The notes: generated by a model not told the origin, from the sequence alone. 64,000 bases of DNA from Betaproteobacteria bacterium GR16-43 (GCA_001953215.1 CP019169.1:558001-622000); one strand, 5' to 3'; counted from the stretch's first letter, positions 44,989 through 54,667 are shown. Made by a program: numbers and translations.

Positions 44989-44999
44989 TGTTAAAGAGC
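44989..44999 (-). promoter_or_regulatory. Leader boxA antitermination site
   Basis: The minus strand reads GCTCTTTAACA, matching the E. coli rrn leader boxA. It lies about 147 nt before the 16S 5' end and about 40 nt after the predicted start of transcription. Confidence 0.8.
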
Positions 45000-45038
45000 G
45001 ATTTCGCGGCCAGACGTACACGACCGACGAAGCCCACC

Positions 45039-45067
45039 ACTATAGCCGGATTTGCACCCCCGGTCAA
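45039..45067 (-). promoter_or_regulatory. rRNA operon promoter
   Basis: TTGACC (45062-45067), a 17-bp spacer and TATAGT (45039-45044) form a strong sigma-70 promoter on the minus strand. It lies just beyond the tyrS stop, so rRNA can be transcribed independently of tyrS. I see no other function in the 250-bp gap. Confidence 0.8.
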
Positions 45068-45093
45068 CAACGGCGCGGGAAGCTTTCCTGGGC

Positions 45094-46299
45094 TCAGGCC
45101 CCTGGTTTCAGGAAAATCCGGGCGAATTTCCGCTTCCCAACCTGTAGGACGCAGGTCGCCCCTGCGGCGAGCCTTGCGGCCTTGTCGGTCACCTTTTCCC
45201 CGTCCACCCGGACCCCGCCCTGCTCGATCATGCGCAAGGCCTCCGAGGTACTGGGGCACAAGCCCGTCGCCTTGAGGACCTGAACCAGAGGCATATCCGG
45301 GCCCGAGCAGACGAGCGTTTGTTCGGGAAGGTCTTCCGGGATCCCCCCGTGCTTGAAACGCGACTCGAAGTCCTCGAGCGCCGCATCGGCAGCGCGACGG
45401 TCGTGGAAGCGAGCGACGATTTCCTGCGCGAAGCGCACTTTGATGTCGCGCGGGTTTCCTCCGCCCTCCACAGCCTTCTTCCAGCCCGAAATGGTGGCGA
45501 GCGACTCGAACGACAGGAGTTCGATGTAGCGCCACATGAGCTCGTCGGACACCGACATCAGCTTTCCGAACATTTCGTTGGGTGGCTCGTCGATCCCGAC
45601 GTAGTTGCCGAGCGACTTCGACATCTTCTCGACGCCGTCCAGGCCTTCCAGCAGCGGCATCGTGAGGATCACCTGCGGTTCCTGGCCAAAGTGCTTCTGC
45701 AGCTCGCGGCCCACGAGCAGGTTGAACTTCTGGTCGTTGCCGCCCAGCTCGACGTCTGCCTTCATCGCCACGGAGTCGTAGCCCTGCATGAGCGGGTACA
45801 GGAATTCGTGGATCGAGATGGGACGCTGTTCGGCAAAACGCTTCGCGAAATCATCGCGCTCGAGGATTCGCGCAACCGTGTATGTGGCCGCCAGCTTGAT
45901 CATGCCCGCGGCACCCAGCGCGTTCCCCCAGACCGAGTTGAACATCACTTCGGTCTTCTCCGGATGCAGGATCTTGAAGACCTGCGACTTGTACGTTTCA
46001 GCGTTGGCCGCGATCTGCTCGGGTGTGAGCGGGGGACGTGTCGCATTCTTGCCGCTCGGGTCGCCGATCAGCCCCGTGAAATCGCCGATCAGGAACATGA
46101 CGTGGTGCCCCATGTCCTGGAATTGCCGCATCTTGTTGAGCAGGACCGAGTGCCCGAGGTGCAAGTCCGGGGCAGTCGGATCGAAGCCGGCCTTCACCCG
46201 GAGTGGCTTTCCACGGGCGAGCTTGCGAAGCAGGTCTTCCTCGACCAGGACCTCCACGGCGCCCCTGCGAATTTCCTCCAAGTCTGTCGGATGAGTCAT
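45094..46299 (-). CDS. tyrS: Tyrosyl-tRNA synthetase
   Basis: The 401-residue protein has the class I HIGH-type motif ([16 protein letters not shown]), the KMSKS loop ([14 protein letters not shown]) and a C-terminal S4 RNA-binding domain ([16 protein letters not shown]). Length and domains fit the TyrRS/TyrZ branch found in many proteobacteria. It attaches tyrosine to tRNA-Tyr. It lies directly upstream of the rRNA operon on the same strand, without an obvious terminator between them. Confidence 0.96.
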   Translation of the reverse strand: MTHPTDLEEIRRGAVEVLVEEDLLRKLARGKPLRVKAGFDPTAPDLHLGHSVLLNKMRQFQDMGHHVMFLIGDFTGLIGDPSGKNATRPPLTPEQIAANAETYKSQVFKILHPEKTEVMFNSVWGNALGAAGMIKLAATYTVARILERDDFAKRFAEQRPISIHEFLYPLMQGYDSVAMKADVELGGNDQKFNLLVGRELQKHFGQEPQVILTMPLLEGLDGVEKMSKSLGNYVGIDEPPNEMFGKLMSVSDELMWRYIELLSFESLATISGWKKAVEGGGNPRDIKVRFAQEIVARFHDRRAADAALEDFESRFKHGGIPEDLPEQTLVCSGPDMPLVQVLKATGLCPSTSEALRMIEQGGVRVDGEKVTDKAARLAAGATCVLQVGKRKFARIFLKPGA

Positions 46300-46338
46300 T
46301 GATTTGATTCCGTTTTCCGCCGGAAATCCGGCTGTTTC

Positions 46339-46347
46339 TGATATGCT
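46339..46347 (+). promoter_or_regulatory. Extended -10 promoter for the M23 peptidase gene
   Basis: TGATATGCT is an extended -10 (TGn-TATGCT) 26 nt before the ATG at 46374, with no clear -35. It drives the gene away from divergent tyrS. Confidence 0.5.
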
Positions 46348-46373
46348 TTACCCACCCGATCCCACGCGATCCG

Positions 46374-47693
46374 ATGCCCGTCGAAAAAGCCGACATTCTA
46401 GCGCAGCGATCCGAGCGCCTTCGACCTGTCCGGCAGGTGGCGTTCGCATGCCTGCTGCTGGGATTGCCTGCGCTCAGCATCGTGACGGCCTTCGGGGTCG
46501 CTCCGGGGACGGTGGTTTCGACCCAGCCCGTCGAAACGGTGCAGCAACTGGTTGCGTTGCCCGTTTTTGCCCCTGACGAAGCCCCGATGGGCCGGTTCGT
46601 CACCCAGGAGCGCGTCCTTCGCGGCGACACCGTCGCCGCGCTCTTCGACCGACTGGGCGTGCGCGACGCGCGCGCGATGGAATTCGTGCGGACCGACCGG
46701 AAGGGCAGCACGCTTTTCCGCAAGCTGGTGCCGGGCAAGACCCTCCAGGCCGAAACAGGCCCCGATGGCGAATTGCTGGCGCTGCGCTACTACCTCGGCT
46801 CCGACGGGGTCCTCGAAGTCCTGAAGACGGCCGCGGGGTTCACGGCAACGGATCGCGCCGCCGGCGGATCACCGCGCGTCTTCCACAAGTCCGCGACGAT
46901 TCGCTCCTCGTTGTTCGCGGCGACCGACTCGGCCGGGATCCCGGACGCAGTCGCCATGCAAATCGCGCGCGTCTTCGCGACCGACATCGATTTCCACTCG
47001 GACCTGCGAAAGGGCGATCACTTCACGGTGGTCTATGAAATGCTCTACGACGCGGGTGAGCTGATCGGCCCCGGGCGCATCCTGGCCGCCGAGTTCGTGA
47101 ACGATGGGCGCGTGCACAACGCGGTGCTGTTCAGCGACGGCGAAGGCGGCGAGACGCATTTCGAGCTCGATGGGTCCAATCGTGCCAAGGCGTTCCTGCG
47201 TTCGCCGGTGGAGTTCTCGCGAGTGAGCTCGGGATTCGGCAACCGGTTCCATCCGCTGCTCAAGAACTGGCGTGCGCATACGGGCGTCGACTTCGCCGCT
47301 CCGAAGGGCACTCGCGTGCTGGCCGCGGCGGATGGATACGTGCTCGGTGCCGGTTGGCGCAATGGATACGGCAACGCCGTCGAGATCAAGCACGGCGGCG
47401 CCATCTCCACCCTCTACGGGCATCTGTCCGGCTTTGCGGGTGGCATTCGCGCCGGCACACGCGTGCGCCAGGGTGACGCCATCGGCTACGTCGGCGCAAC
47501 AGGTTGGGCCACGGGGCCGCACCTGCACTATGAATTCAAGGTTTCCGGCATGCACCAGGATCCGATGAAGGTGGCACTGCCGAAGGCTTCTCCCGTGGCT
47601 CCGGGCCTGCGCGCGGAGTTCGATGCCGTTGCCCGCGACGCGAGCGCCAAGCTCGACCTCGTTCGCACCGCACAAGCTTCCCGATTCGAATAG
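46374..47693 (+). CDS. M23 family murein endopeptidase (MepM-like)
   Basis: The 439-residue protein has one N-terminal membrane segment (AFACLLLGLPALSIVTAF), a LysM/OapA-like region (VLRGDTVAALFDRLGV) and a C-terminal LytM domain with zinc motifs HTGVD (HxxxD) and HLHYE (HxH). It is probably an inner-membrane-anchored D,D-endopeptidase that opens peptidoglycan cross-links for cell growth. anmK starts 1 bp after its stop, pairing wall cleavage with wall-sugar recycling. Confidence 0.9.
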   Translation: MPVEKADILAQRSERLRPVRQVAFACLLLGLPALSIVTAFGVAPGTVVSTQPVETVQQLVALPVFAPDEAPMGRFVTQERVLRGDTVAALFDRLGVRDARAMEFVRTDRKGSTLFRKLVPGKTLQAETGPDGELLALRYYLGSDGVLEVLKTAAGFTATDRAAGGSPRVFHKSATIRSSLFAATDSAGIPDAVAMQIARVFATDIDFHSDLRKGDHFTVVYEMLYDAGELIGPGRILAAEFVNDGRVHNAVLFSDGEGGETHFELDGSNRAKAFLRSPVEFSRVSSGFGNRFHPLLKNWRAHTGVDFAAPKGTRVLAAADGYVLGAGWRNGYGNAVEIKHGGAISTLYGHLSGFAGGIRAGTRVRQGDAIGYVGATGWATGPHLHYEFKVSGMHQDPMKVALPKASPVAPGLRAEFDAVARDASAKLDLVRTAQASRFE

Positions 47694-47694
47694 C

Positions 47695-48786
47695 GTGGCG
47701 GCAATCTTCGTCGGGGTGATGTCGGGGACAAGCCTCGACGGGGCCGATGCCGCGATCATCGATTTCGCGCACGAGGCGCCTCGCTCGCTCGGTCTCGCGT
47801 CGATTCCCTTCCCCGAATCGCTGCGTTCCGCACTTCTCGCGTTGAGCGAGTCTGGGGAGGACGGCGTCGACGCTGTGGCGCAGGCCTCGTGCCTGCTCGC
47901 GGACCTCTACGCCGAGGCCGTCGAACTCGCGCTGCGGGAGTCGGGTGTCCGACCGGAAGCCGTGACGGCAATAGGCTGCCACGGCCAGACCGTGCGCCAC
48001 CGACCCGAGCGTGGCTATACGGTGCAGATCAACGACCCCGCTCGCCTCGTCGAACGAATCGGAATCGATGTGGTGGCCGACTTTCGCCGGCGCGATGTCG
48101 CCGCCGGCGGCCAAGGCGCGCCCCTGGTCCCCGCCTTCCACGACGCGGTGTTTCGAAGCGCCACGTTGTCGCGCGCGATCGTGAACATCGGTGGCATCAG
48201 CAACGCGTCGCTGCTCCCCGCGGGCTCGCCTCACCTCGGCTACGACTGCGGCCCCGGAAATGTCCTGATGGACGCGTGGATACACCGGCACCTCGGTGCT
48301 TCGTACGATGCCGGCGGAGCGTGGGCAGCGCGTGGCAAGGTCAACGAAGCTCTCCTCTCACGATTGCTCGACGACGAGTACTTCGCACGCGTGCCTCCCA
48401 AGAGCACGGGCCGCGAACGGTTCAACCTTTCGTGGCTCGAGGCGAAGAGGGATGGGGATACTCCACCGGAGGACGTGCAGGCCACCTTGCTGGAACTGAC
48501 CGCGCGCGCGATCCTCGACTCCATCCAGCGCTTCGGCCCGGAGACCCGCGAGATCTACCTTTGCGGCGGCGGCGCGCGCAACGCGATCCTGGGCTCCCGG
48601 ATCGCATCGCTTTCCCCGGGTCGGCGGGTCTCCGATACCCAGGCGCTGGGCATCGCACCCGAAGCCGTCGAAGCAGCGGCCTTCGCTTGGCTGGCCATGA
48701 AGAGCGTGCGGCGCGAAGCGATCGACAACACGCGGGTCACCGGCGCTCGGGGCCCGCGGATACTCGGAGCGATCTACCCGCGCTGA
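47695..48786 (+). CDS. anmK: Anhydro-N-acetylmuramic acid kinase
   Basis: A GTG start at 47695, directly after the M23 gene, gives 363 residues, close to E. coli AnmK (369); the longer frame from 47623 only overlaps the upstream gene. It opens AAIFVGVMSGTSLDGADAA and carries GCHGQTVRHRPE, NIGGISNASLL, YDCGPGNVLMD and LCGGGARN, all AnmK signatures. The enzyme phosphorylates 1,6-anhydro-MurNAc to MurNAc-6-P in peptidoglycan recycling. Confidence 0.93.
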   Translation: MAAIFVGVMSGTSLDGADAAIIDFAHEAPRSLGLASIPFPESLRSALLALSESGEDGVDAVAQASCLLADLYAEAVELALRESGVRPEAVTAIGCHGQTVRHRPERGYTVQINDPARLVERIGIDVVADFRRRDVAAGGQGAPLVPAFHDAVFRSATLSRAIVNIGGISNASLLPAGSPHLGYDCGPGNVLMDAWIHRHLGASYDAGGAWAARGKVNEALLSRLLDDEYFARVPPKSTGRERFNLSWLEAKRDGDTPPEDVQATLLELTARAILDSIQRFGPETREIYLCGGGARNAILGSRIASLSPGRRVSDTQALGIAPEAVEAAAFAWLAMKSVRREAIDNTRVTGARGPRILGAIYPR

Positions 48787-48793
48787 AATGACG

Positions 48794-48815
48794 AAGGGGA
48801 GCCGAAGCTCCCCTT
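48794..48815. terminator. Bidirectional terminator between anmK and erpA
   Basis: A perfect 9-bp stem AAGGGGAGC/GCTCCCCTT with a CGAA tetraloop sits between the convergent anmK and erpA genes. There is no long T tract, so efficiency is uncertain. Confidence 0.7.
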
Positions 48816-48837
48816 GCACGAACACCGGTGCCGCGCG

Positions 48838-49191
48838 TCAGACCGAAAAGGACGATCCGCAACCGCAAGTGGACGACGCGTTCGGGTTCTTGATCACGAA
48901 CTGCGCGCCTTCGAGCCCCTCGGTGTAGTCGATCTCCGCACCCGTCAGGTATTGGTAGCTCATCGGATCGATCAGCAGGCTCACGCCGTTCTTGCTCATC
49001 ACCGTGTCGTCTTCGTTGGTGATCTCGTCGAACGTGAAGCCGTATTGCAGGCCCGAGCAGCCGCCGCCGGTCACGAAGACACGGAGCTTCAACTCGTTGT
49101 TGCCCTCTTCCTCGATCAGCGCCTTCACCTTGTTGGCGGCGCTCTCGGTGAAGACGAGCGGGTCGGGAATCACGGTAGCCATGTCATTCAT
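48838..49191 (-). CDS. erpA: Iron-sulfur cluster insertion protein ErpA
   Basis: AGGAG 8 nt before the ATG at 49191 fixes the start, giving 117 residues of the A-type carrier family. The three cluster-binding cysteines are in [11 protein letters not shown] and CGCGSSFSV. The flanking sequence ([30 protein letters not shown]) matches ErpA more than IscA. It delivers Fe-S clusters to apo-enzymes. It follows the bactofilin gene in a minus-strand run beginning at rplM/argC. Confidence 0.93.
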   Translation of the reverse strand: MNDMATVIPDPLVFTESAANKVKALIEEEGNNELKLRVFVTGGGCSGLQYGFTFDEITNEDDTVMSKNGVSLLIDPMSYQYLTGAEIDYTEGLEGAQFVIKNPNASSTCGCGSSFSV

Positions 49192-49212
49192 ATGGGATCT
49201 CCTGGGCGAACT

Positions 49213-49623
49213 TCAACCGGTGATGCCGGTGTTGGTGGGCTTGAACTCGACCACCTTGTCGCTTTTCTGCGGGTTTTCGTAGACCAGTTGGCCCATCACG
49301 ATCGCACCAACGTGGATCTCGATGGATTTGTAAGAGACATTGCCTGTGACACGCGCCTTGGGCAGGAGTTCGACGTACTCGGTCGCGCGCACAGGACCCG
49401 CGACGGTCCCGTTGATCACGACATGCGCCACGTCGATTTCGCCCTCGACCTTCGCCAGTTCGGAGAGCACCAGGGTGCCCGGCTTGGTACCGGTGGCCTT
49501 CACGTTGCCCTTCACGTGTCCATCGATGCGCAGCCCGCCGGTGAAGGAGATGTTGCCTTCGATGCTGGAGCCCGAGCCGATCAGGCTGTCGATGGGGCTC
49601 GGCTTGTTGGTCTTGCCGAACAT
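49213..49623 (-). CDS. Bactofilin (polymer-forming cytoskeletal protein)
   Basis: The 136-residue protein has the bactofilin right-handed beta-helix pattern: LIGSGSSIEGNISFTGGLRI, DGHVKGNVKA, KVEGEIDVAHVVINGTVAG, with short unstructured tails. Bactofilins polymerise without nucleotides and often recruit wall enzymes; here an M23 endopeptidase gene is 1.5 kb away, consistent with a shared role in cell shape. It lies 9 bp after the next upstream gene. Confidence 0.92.
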   Translation of the reverse strand: MFGKTNKPSPIDSLIGSGSSIEGNISFTGGLRIDGHVKGNVKATGTKPGTLVLSELAKVEGEIDVAHVVINGTVAGPVRATEYVELLPKARVTGNVSYKSIEIHVGAIVMGQLVYENPQKSDKVVEFKPTNTGITG

Positions 49624-49632
49624 GATCTGCTC

Positions 49633-50379
49633 CTACGGGATGTTGACGGTTCGGGACAGTTTAACCTGTCCCCCCGGCGACTGCAGCACACGGACGTCCA
49701 CGCTGCGCAGCACCGCCCCGTCCGGGATCCGGAAGCGGCCTTCCACCTTCTGGTAGAAGCGGAACTCGACGCCACCCGCGGTCTCCCCGGCGGCCGGGTC
49801 CGGATAGGTCACGGTCGTCAGCACGTTCTTCTCTTCCACCCGGGCAACGACCTGCACCTTCCCCTTGAAGTCCTGTTTGCGCTGCCCGCCCTGTGTGAGC
49901 AGCATGCGGTAGCGGAATTCCAGCGGCTTGCCGTCGGATTCCACCTTGAGGTTCGAGATCGCGATGCCCTCGGGGGTAGTGCCGGACGACATGATGTTGC
50001 GCAGGAAGCTCAGGTCCTCCTTGAGCGTCGAGTTCTCGTCCTGCAGCTGGGTGACCGTTCGCGCCAGTTCCGACTGGGAGGACTTCTCGATCTGCAGCTG
50101 CCGGTCGCGTTCGGTGAGCGAGCTCTTCGCGGTTTCGAGGTCGCGCTTGAGGATTCGGTTCTCCTCGCCCAGCGCCGCCATCTGCTCGCGCGCTTCCTGG
50201 AAGTTGAATCCGGTGATGCGATAGCTGTTCTCGACCAGCCACCACACCACGCATGCGACGACGGCCATCATCAGGAGGGTCACGAGCCAGCGCCAGTACC
50301 ACGCCATTTGCGAACGGATCGTCATGCGCGCGGAGCGCATGCCGAAGGTGCTGCGCAGCCGGCGCGCGATGCCCCTCAC
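49633..50379 (-). CDS. Bitopic coiled-coil membrane protein (DUF6776-like)
   Basis: The GTG at 50379 overlaps the argC stop and gives 248 residues; a Met at 50343 is an alternative start. One membrane segment ([19 protein letters not shown]) is followed by a long coiled coil (about 60-135, [20 protein letters not shown]) and a beta-rich C-terminal domain outside the membrane. Similar proteins occur next to bactofilin genes in betaproteobacteria, so a role in organising bactofilin or the envelope is likely, but unproven. Confidence 0.75.
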   Translation of the reverse strand: MRGIARRLRSTFGMRSARMTIRSQMAWYWRWLVTLLMMAVVACVVWWLVENSYRITGFNFQEAREQMAALGEENRILKRDLETAKSSLTERDRQLQIEKSSQSELARTVTQLQDENSTLKEDLSFLRNIMSSGTTPEGIAISNLKVESDGKPLEFRYRMLLTQGGQRKQDFKGKVQVVARVEEKNVLTTVTYPDPAAGETAGGVEFRFYQKVEGRFRIPDGAVLRSVDVRVLQSPGGQVKLSRTVNIP

Positions 50380-51413
50380 GGGAGCAGCGCCACCTGGTCG
50401 ATGCCCATCGTCTCCGGAAAGCCGAACATGAGGTTCATGTTCTGCACCGCCTGGCCGGCCGCCCCCTTGACGAGGTTGTCCTCGACGGCGAGCACGACGA
50501 GCATGTCGCCATCCATGGGACGGTGCACCGCGATGCGGCAGAAGTTCGAGCCTCGTACCCAGCGTGTCTCGGGCTCGGTGCCGGCCGGCAGGACATCCAC
50601 GAAGGGCTCCCCGGCGAAGCGTTTTTCGAACAGCGCCTGGAAGTCCGTCTCCCGCGTGATCGGCGCATAGATCGTCGCCAGGATGCCGCGAACCATCGGC
50701 GTCAGGTGCGGCACGAAAGTGAGGCCCAGCTTGCGCCCCGACACGCCCTCCAGGCTCTGCAGGCTCTCGAGGATTTCGGGATGGTGGCGATGCCCGTGGA
50801 CCGCATAGGCCTTGAAGTTGTCGGAGGCCTCCGGAAAGATGATTCCGAGCTCCGCCTTGCGGCCCGCACCGCTCACGCCGGACTTCCCGTCCGCGATGAG
50901 GTGGCCATGGTCCACGAACGCCGTTTCCACGAGGGGAAGCAGTGCAAGCTGGACGGCCGTGGCATAGCAACCGGGGTTCGCCACGAGCCGGGCACCGCGG
51001 ATGCGTTCACGATTGATCTCCGGGAGGCCATAGACCGCTTCGCCGAAGAGCTCCGGCGAAGCATGCGTGACCTTGTACCACTTCTCCCAGGTGGCGCGAT
51101 CCTTCAGGCGAAAGTCCGCCGAGAAATCGACGATGCGCGCCCCCCCGTCGAGCAGTGCACGGGCCTGCGACATGGCCACGCCGTTGGGCGTCGCGAAGAA
51201 CACGACGTCGCAGCCTGCCAGGGGGGACTTCGCGGGGTCGGTAAAGGCCAGGTCGACGCGCCCTCGCAGCGAAGGGAACATCCTCGCAACGGGCGTACCG
51301 GCCTCGCCGCGCGACGTGATCGCCTTCACCTCGACCTGGGGATGCGCGGCGAGCAGCCTCAGCAGCTCCACGCCCGTGTATCCCGTGCCTCCAACGATGC
51401 CGACCTTGATCAT
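50376..51413 (-). CDS. argC: N-acetyl-gamma-glutamyl-phosphate reductase
   Basis: Starting at [18 protein letters not shown] gives 345 residues, the normal size; the longer frame to 51509 adds unrelated sequence. The catalytic Cys is in [14 protein letters not shown], and the NADP-binding GGTGYTG is at the N terminus. It makes N-acetylglutamate semialdehyde in arginine biosynthesis. No other arg genes are nearby. It is separated from rpsI by a terminator. Confidence 0.95.
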   Translation of the reverse strand: MIKVGIVGGTGYTGVELLRLLAAHPQVEVKAITSRGEAGTPVARMFPSLRGRVDLAFTDPAKSPLAGCDVVFFATPNGVAMSQARALLDGGARIVDFSADFRLKDRATWEKWYKVTHASPELFGEAVYGLPEINRERIRGARLVANPGCYATAVQLALLPLVETAFVDHGHLIADGKSGVSGAGRKAELGIIFPEASDNFKAYAVHGHRHHPEILESLQSLEGVSGRKLGLTFVPHLTPMVRGILATIYAPITRETDFQALFEKRFAGEPFVDVLPAGTEPETRWVRGSNFCRIAVHRPMDGDMLVVLAVEDNLVKGAAGQAVQNMNLMFGFPETMGIDQVALLP

Positions 51414-51465
51414 GGTTCCCTTCCCGTCATGGTGGTGCGCCTTGCCGGGAATGCGCTTCAAGAAA

Positions 51466-51496
51466 CGAAAAGCCGCCCGGCGAAGGCGGCTTTTCG
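51466..51496 (-). terminator. Terminator downstream of rpsI
   Basis: A perfect 12-bp stem CGAAAAGCCGCC/GGCGGCTTTTCG with a 7-nt loop lies 32 nt past the rpsI stop. The A/T tracts lie in the stem, giving the U-run on both strands. Confidence 0.82.
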
Positions 51497-51527
51497 TCCC
51501 AACGCGCAATCGTGCAGCGCGCTCCGC

Positions 51528-51920
51528 CTATCGCTTCGAGAATTGCTTGCGGCGTCGCGCCTTGTGCAGGCCAACCTTCTTGCGCTCGACTTCGCGCGCA
51601 TCGCGCGTGACGAGCCCGGCCTTCGAAAGGGCCGGCTTGAGGGTGGGATCGTACTCGATGAGCGCGCGAGTGATGCCGTGGCGCACCGCACCGGCCTGGC
51701 CGGATTCGCCGCCGCCGAACACGTTCACCTTGATGTCGAACGTGACGAGGTGGTTCGTGAGCTCGAGGGGCTGGCGCACGATCATCCGGCCCGTCTCCCG
51801 CGAGAAGAAGATGTCGAGCGGCTTGCCGTTCACGACGATCTCGCCCTTGCCCGACTTGATGAAGACCCGCGCCACCGCGTTCTTGCGGCGACCGGTTCCG
51901 TAGTTGTACTTGTCGATCAT
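51528..51920 (-). CDS. rpsI: 30S ribosomal protein S9 (uS9)
   Basis: The 130-residue protein starts [20 protein letters not shown] and ends RKQFSKR, the conserved S9 tail that reaches the P-site tRNA. It lies 9 bp after rplM, the universal L13-S9 operon. Confidence 0.98.
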   Translation of the reverse strand: MIDKYNYGTGRRKNAVARVFIKSGKGEIVVNGKPLDIFFSRETGRMIVRQPLELTNHLVTFDIKVNVFGGGESGQAGAVRHGITRALIEYDPTLKPALSKAGLVTRDAREVERKKVGLHKARRRKQFSKR

Positions 51921-51929
51921 GGTCGCTCC

Positions 51930-52358
51930 TTAGATCTCGAGGGACTTGGGCTGCTGGGAGGTATGCGGGTGCGTGGCGCCGGCGTAGATCTTGAGCTTCT
52001 TGATCATCGCGTAGCCCAGCGGCCCCTTCGGCAGCATGCCCTTGACCGCGAGCTTCAGGACGCGGTCCGGATGGCGAGCCTGCATCTTCTTGAAGTTGGT
52101 CTCGTAGATGCCGCCCGGATAAGTGGAGTGGCGGAAGTACTTCTTGTCCGACTCCTTGGCTCCCGTGACGCGCAGCTTTTCCACGTTCACGACGACGATG
52201 TAGTCGCCCGTGTCCACGTGGGGGGTAAATTCAGGTTTGTGCTTGCCCCGCAGGCGGGTGGCAACTTCCACCGCGAGGCGGCCGAGCACTTTGTCCGTGG
52301 CGTCGACGATGAACCAGTCGCGCCGGACCTCGTGGCCCTTGGCCGAGAAGGTCTTCAT
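51930..52358 (-). CDS. rplM: 50S ribosomal protein L13 (uL13)
   Basis: The ATG at 52358 with AAGGAAAGGAA upstream gives 142 residues, the same as E. coli L13. It has [20 protein letters not shown], the TGDYIVVVN motif and GMLPKGPLG. In-frame sequence upstream of this Met is leader, not coding. It is transcribed with rpsI from the consensus promoter at 52453-52481. Confidence 0.98.
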   Translation of the reverse strand: MKTFSAKGHEVRRDWFIVDATDKVLGRLAVEVATRLRGKHKPEFTPHVDTGDYIVVVNVEKLRVTGAKESDKKYFRHSTYPGGIYETNFKKMQARHPDRVLKLAVKGMLPKGPLGYAMIKKLKIYAGATHPHTSQQPKSLEI

Positions 52359-52452
52359 GGCAATTCCTTTCCTTGTTGCGTCCCTGGATGCCGCCAAGCC
52401 CTGGGGCCGGACGATATTTTTGAACGCGAGCTGTTTTGGTGATGAACCCGAA

Positions 52453-52481
52453 ATTATAGGGAAATCAGCCCTTTGTGTCAA
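52453..52481 (-). promoter_or_regulatory. Consensus sigma-70 promoter for rplM-rpsI
   Basis: On the minus strand TTGACA (52476-52481), a 17-bp spacer and TATAAT (52453-52458) match the consensus exactly at all 12 positions. The leader to rplM is about 90 nt, long enough for autogenous control by L13, which is known in E. coli. Confidence 0.9.
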
Positions 52482-52510
52482 AGCCTCGGTCGGCTAGAAT
52501 CCCCCGGACC

Positions 52511-53611
52511 ATGTCTCCGACTTCATCCGGCAACCCCTCTCCCGACCGGTACGCCCGCATCGCCGTCGTCGCCCTTCTGGCCATCGGGACGGTCCTCGTT
52601 CTGGTGCCTTTCCTGGCCGCGCTGCTCTTCGCCGTCGTCCTCTGCATGTCGACCTGGCCCGCCTATGCGGGGCTGCGGGACCGCCTGGGGGGCCGCCAGT
52701 CGGTAGCCGCCCTCATCATGACACTGGGCTTGCTCCTCGCCATCGCGTTGCCCATCGCGCTCGTGGCGCAGAGCCTGATCGTGCATTCGGGGGACATCCT
52801 CGACCTTTTTCGCGGACTCCTCGATCGCCGCGAGGCGGTGCAGCTCCCCGCGTTCGTGAAGGACCTGCCCCTCGTGGGCGGATGGCTCGACCAGTATTGG
52901 CAATCCCTCACAGGCAGCCGCGACGAGCTGGTCGCGCTCGCGAAACGCCTGGTGGAGCCCGGCAAGAAGATCCTGATCGCGACCGGCGGGGCCGTCGGCA
53001 CCGGGCTGTTCCAGGTGCTGGTCGCCATCTTCGTGGCGTTCTTCCTCTACCGCGACGGCGCATTCGCGGCCGATCTATTCCGCCGTGCCGTGTCGCGCCT
53101 GGCCGGCCTCGAACAGGGCGGTGTCCTGCTGACGACCGCGCAGAACACCGTTCGGGGCGTGGTGTACGGACTGATCGGCACGGCGCTCGCGCAAGCGGGC
53201 GTTGCGTTGATTGGATTCCTGATTGCGGGCGTACCGGGAGCGTTCCTGCTCGCGGCGCTCACGTTCGTCCTGTCGCTTGTGCCGATGGGTCCGGTGGTCG
53301 CCTGGGGAGGGGCCGCGGTCTGGCTCTACGCGACCGACAGCCCCGGCTGGGCGATCTTCATGGTGATCTACGGCGTAGGCGTGATCAGCTCCGTCGACAA
53401 CTTCGTGAAGCCCATCCTCATGAGCCGCGCGGGCGGGCTCTCGATGCTGCTCGTCGTTCTCGGCGTGTTCGGTGGCGCCGTGGCCTTTGGCTTCATCGGC
53501 CTGTTCGTCGGTCCCGTGCTGCTCGCCGTGTCCTGGAAGATGCTCAAGGCCTGGCTCATCGAGAAGGAGGCGCACGAGACGACGCCGGGCCCGGAGGCTT
53601 CAGCGCCATGA
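52511..53611 (+). CDS. AI-2E family transporter (YdiK/PerM-like membrane protein)
   Basis: The ATG at 52511 (MSPTSSGNPSPDRYARI) gives 366 residues; a Met 12 codons earlier overlaps the rplM promoter and is less likely. About eight membrane segments and the family's central soluble domain are present, with the typical PMGPVVAWGGAAVWL and SSVDNFVKPILMSRAGGL motifs. Family members export AI-2, act as Na+/H+ antiporters or are unassigned. It overlaps the next gene by 4 bp. Confidence 0.88.
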   Translation: MSPTSSGNPSPDRYARIAVVALLAIGTVLVLVPFLAALLFAVVLCMSTWPAYAGLRDRLGGRQSVAALIMTLGLLLAIALPIALVAQSLIVHSGDILDLFRGLLDRREAVQLPAFVKDLPLVGGWLDQYWQSLTGSRDELVALAKRLVEPGKKILIATGGAVGTGLFQVLVAIFVAFFLYRDGAFAADLFRRAVSRLAGLEQGGVLLTTAQNTVRGVVYGLIGTALAQAGVALIGFLIAGVPGAFLLAALTFVLSLVPMGPVVAWGGAAVWLYATDSPGWAIFMVIYGVGVISSVDNFVKPILMSRAGGLSMLLVVLGVFGGAVAFGFIGLFVGPVLLAVSWKMLKAWLIEKEAHETTPGPEASAP

Positions 53612-54024
53612 AGGCCCGCATCAAATTGTCGGAAGGCATGACGTTCGTGGCGGAAAGCGGCAGCGGCCACGCCATCATTTCGGATGCCGCACCGGACGTC
53701 GGCGGTCGCAACCTCGGCGCGCGGCCCATGGAGCTCGTCCTGATGGGTACGGGAGCCTGCACGGCCATCGACGTGATGCATATCCTTCGCAAGGCTCGCC
53801 AGCCGGTGAGCGACTGCGTGGTGGAACTCGATGCGGACCGCGCGGAGAAGGAGCCGAAGGTTTTCACGAAGATCCGCATGCGCTACATCGTGACCGGCCG
53901 GGGCCTCGATCCCGCGCAGGTCGAGCGCGCCGTGAAGCTCTCCAAGGAGAAGTACTGCTCGGCGACGATCATGCTCGCCGCGACGGTCGAAATCACCTAC
54001 GACGTCGAGGTCCGCGAAGGCTGA
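53608..54024 (+). CDS. OsmC family protein
   Basis: The 138-residue protein has the OsmC/Ohr fold with the two conserved cysteines: GTGACTAIDV near residue 51 and KEKYCSATIML near residue 117. These form the thiol peroxidase site for organic hydroperoxides in OsmC/Ohr. The short sequence resembles the YhfA branch more than Ohr. The ATG overlaps the transporter stop by 4 bp. Confidence 0.87.
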   Translation: MKARIKLSEGMTFVAESGSGHAIISDAAPDVGGRNLGARPMELVLMGTGACTAIDVMHILRKARQPVSDCVVELDADRAEKEPKVFTKIRMRYIVTGRGLDPAQVERAVKLSKEKYCSATIMLAATVEITYDVEVREG

Positions 54025-54025
54025 T

Positions 54026-54649
54026 TCAGACCCAGTAGGCGAGGCGCGTCATCACCTTCGACGCCGCGCGCATTGCCGCCTGGACTGGTGCCGGCAACGC
54101 GTGCGCGCCCAGCGCCTCGCCGCTGCGCCCGTGCTGGATCTCGTCGTCGCGCATCTGCTCGACGATCGCACGGCTCCGCCCATCGCCCTCCGGCAGGCGC
54201 TCGAGGTGGCCGTCGAGGTGCTTTTCCACCTGGCGCTCGGTCTCGACCAGGAATCCCAGGCTCCACCGGTCGCCCGCGAGGCCGGACGCGACCCCCAGGG
54301 CGAACGAGCCCGCATACCAGAAGGGATCGAGTGCGCTGGGCCGCGCGCCCAATTCATCGAGGCGCTTGCGGCACCACTGCAGATGGTCGCGCTCTTCGGC
54401 GCTCGCGTGCTCCAACGCGTCGCGGACGGCGGGATCCCGCGCGACCGTGGCCTGGCCCGCATAGAGCGCCTGCGCGCAAATCTCTCCGGCGTGGTTCACG
54501 CGCATCAAGCCGGCTGAATGCCGCGACTCTTCCGGGGACAGGTTGGAAGTGCCGGCCGGAGCCGGCCTCGAGGCACCGGCCGCGCCCGACAGCGTACGCA
54601 GGGCGCTATCCGCCGCGACGAGGATTCGATCCAGGGGCGAGTGGCTCAT
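54026..54649 (-). CDS. coq7: Ubiquinone biosynthesis diiron hydroxylase Coq7
   Basis: The 207-residue protein has the ferritin-like diiron ligands in order: [38 protein letters not shown], and MRDDEIQHG. It hydroxylates 2-polyprenyl-3-methyl-6-methoxy-1,4-benzoquinol in ubiquinone synthesis, as in bacteria with Coq7 in place of UbiF. An N-terminal Ala/Pro/Ser-rich stretch of about 25 residues is not part of the fold. Confidence 0.93.
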   Translation of the reverse strand: MSHSPLDRILVAADSALRTLSGAAGASRPAPAGTSNLSPEESRHSAGLMRVNHAGEICAQALYAGQATVARDPAVRDALEHASAEERDHLQWCRKRLDELGARPSALDPFWYAGSFALGVASGLAGDRWSLGFLVETERQVEKHLDGHLERLPEGDGRSRAIVEQMRDDEIQHGRSGEALGAHALPAPVQAAMRAASKVMTRLAYWV

Positions 54650-54667
54650 GGTGCGAAGTCTAAAGAA

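Noticed and set aside
51414-51509. A 32-residue N-terminal extension of ArgC
   Set aside because: It covers the rpsI terminator, and ArgC proteins begin at the Met before the GGTGYTG fold.
52359-52481. A 41-residue N-terminal extension of L13
   Set aside because: It overlaps the consensus promoter, and L13 length and ribosome site fix the Met at 52358.
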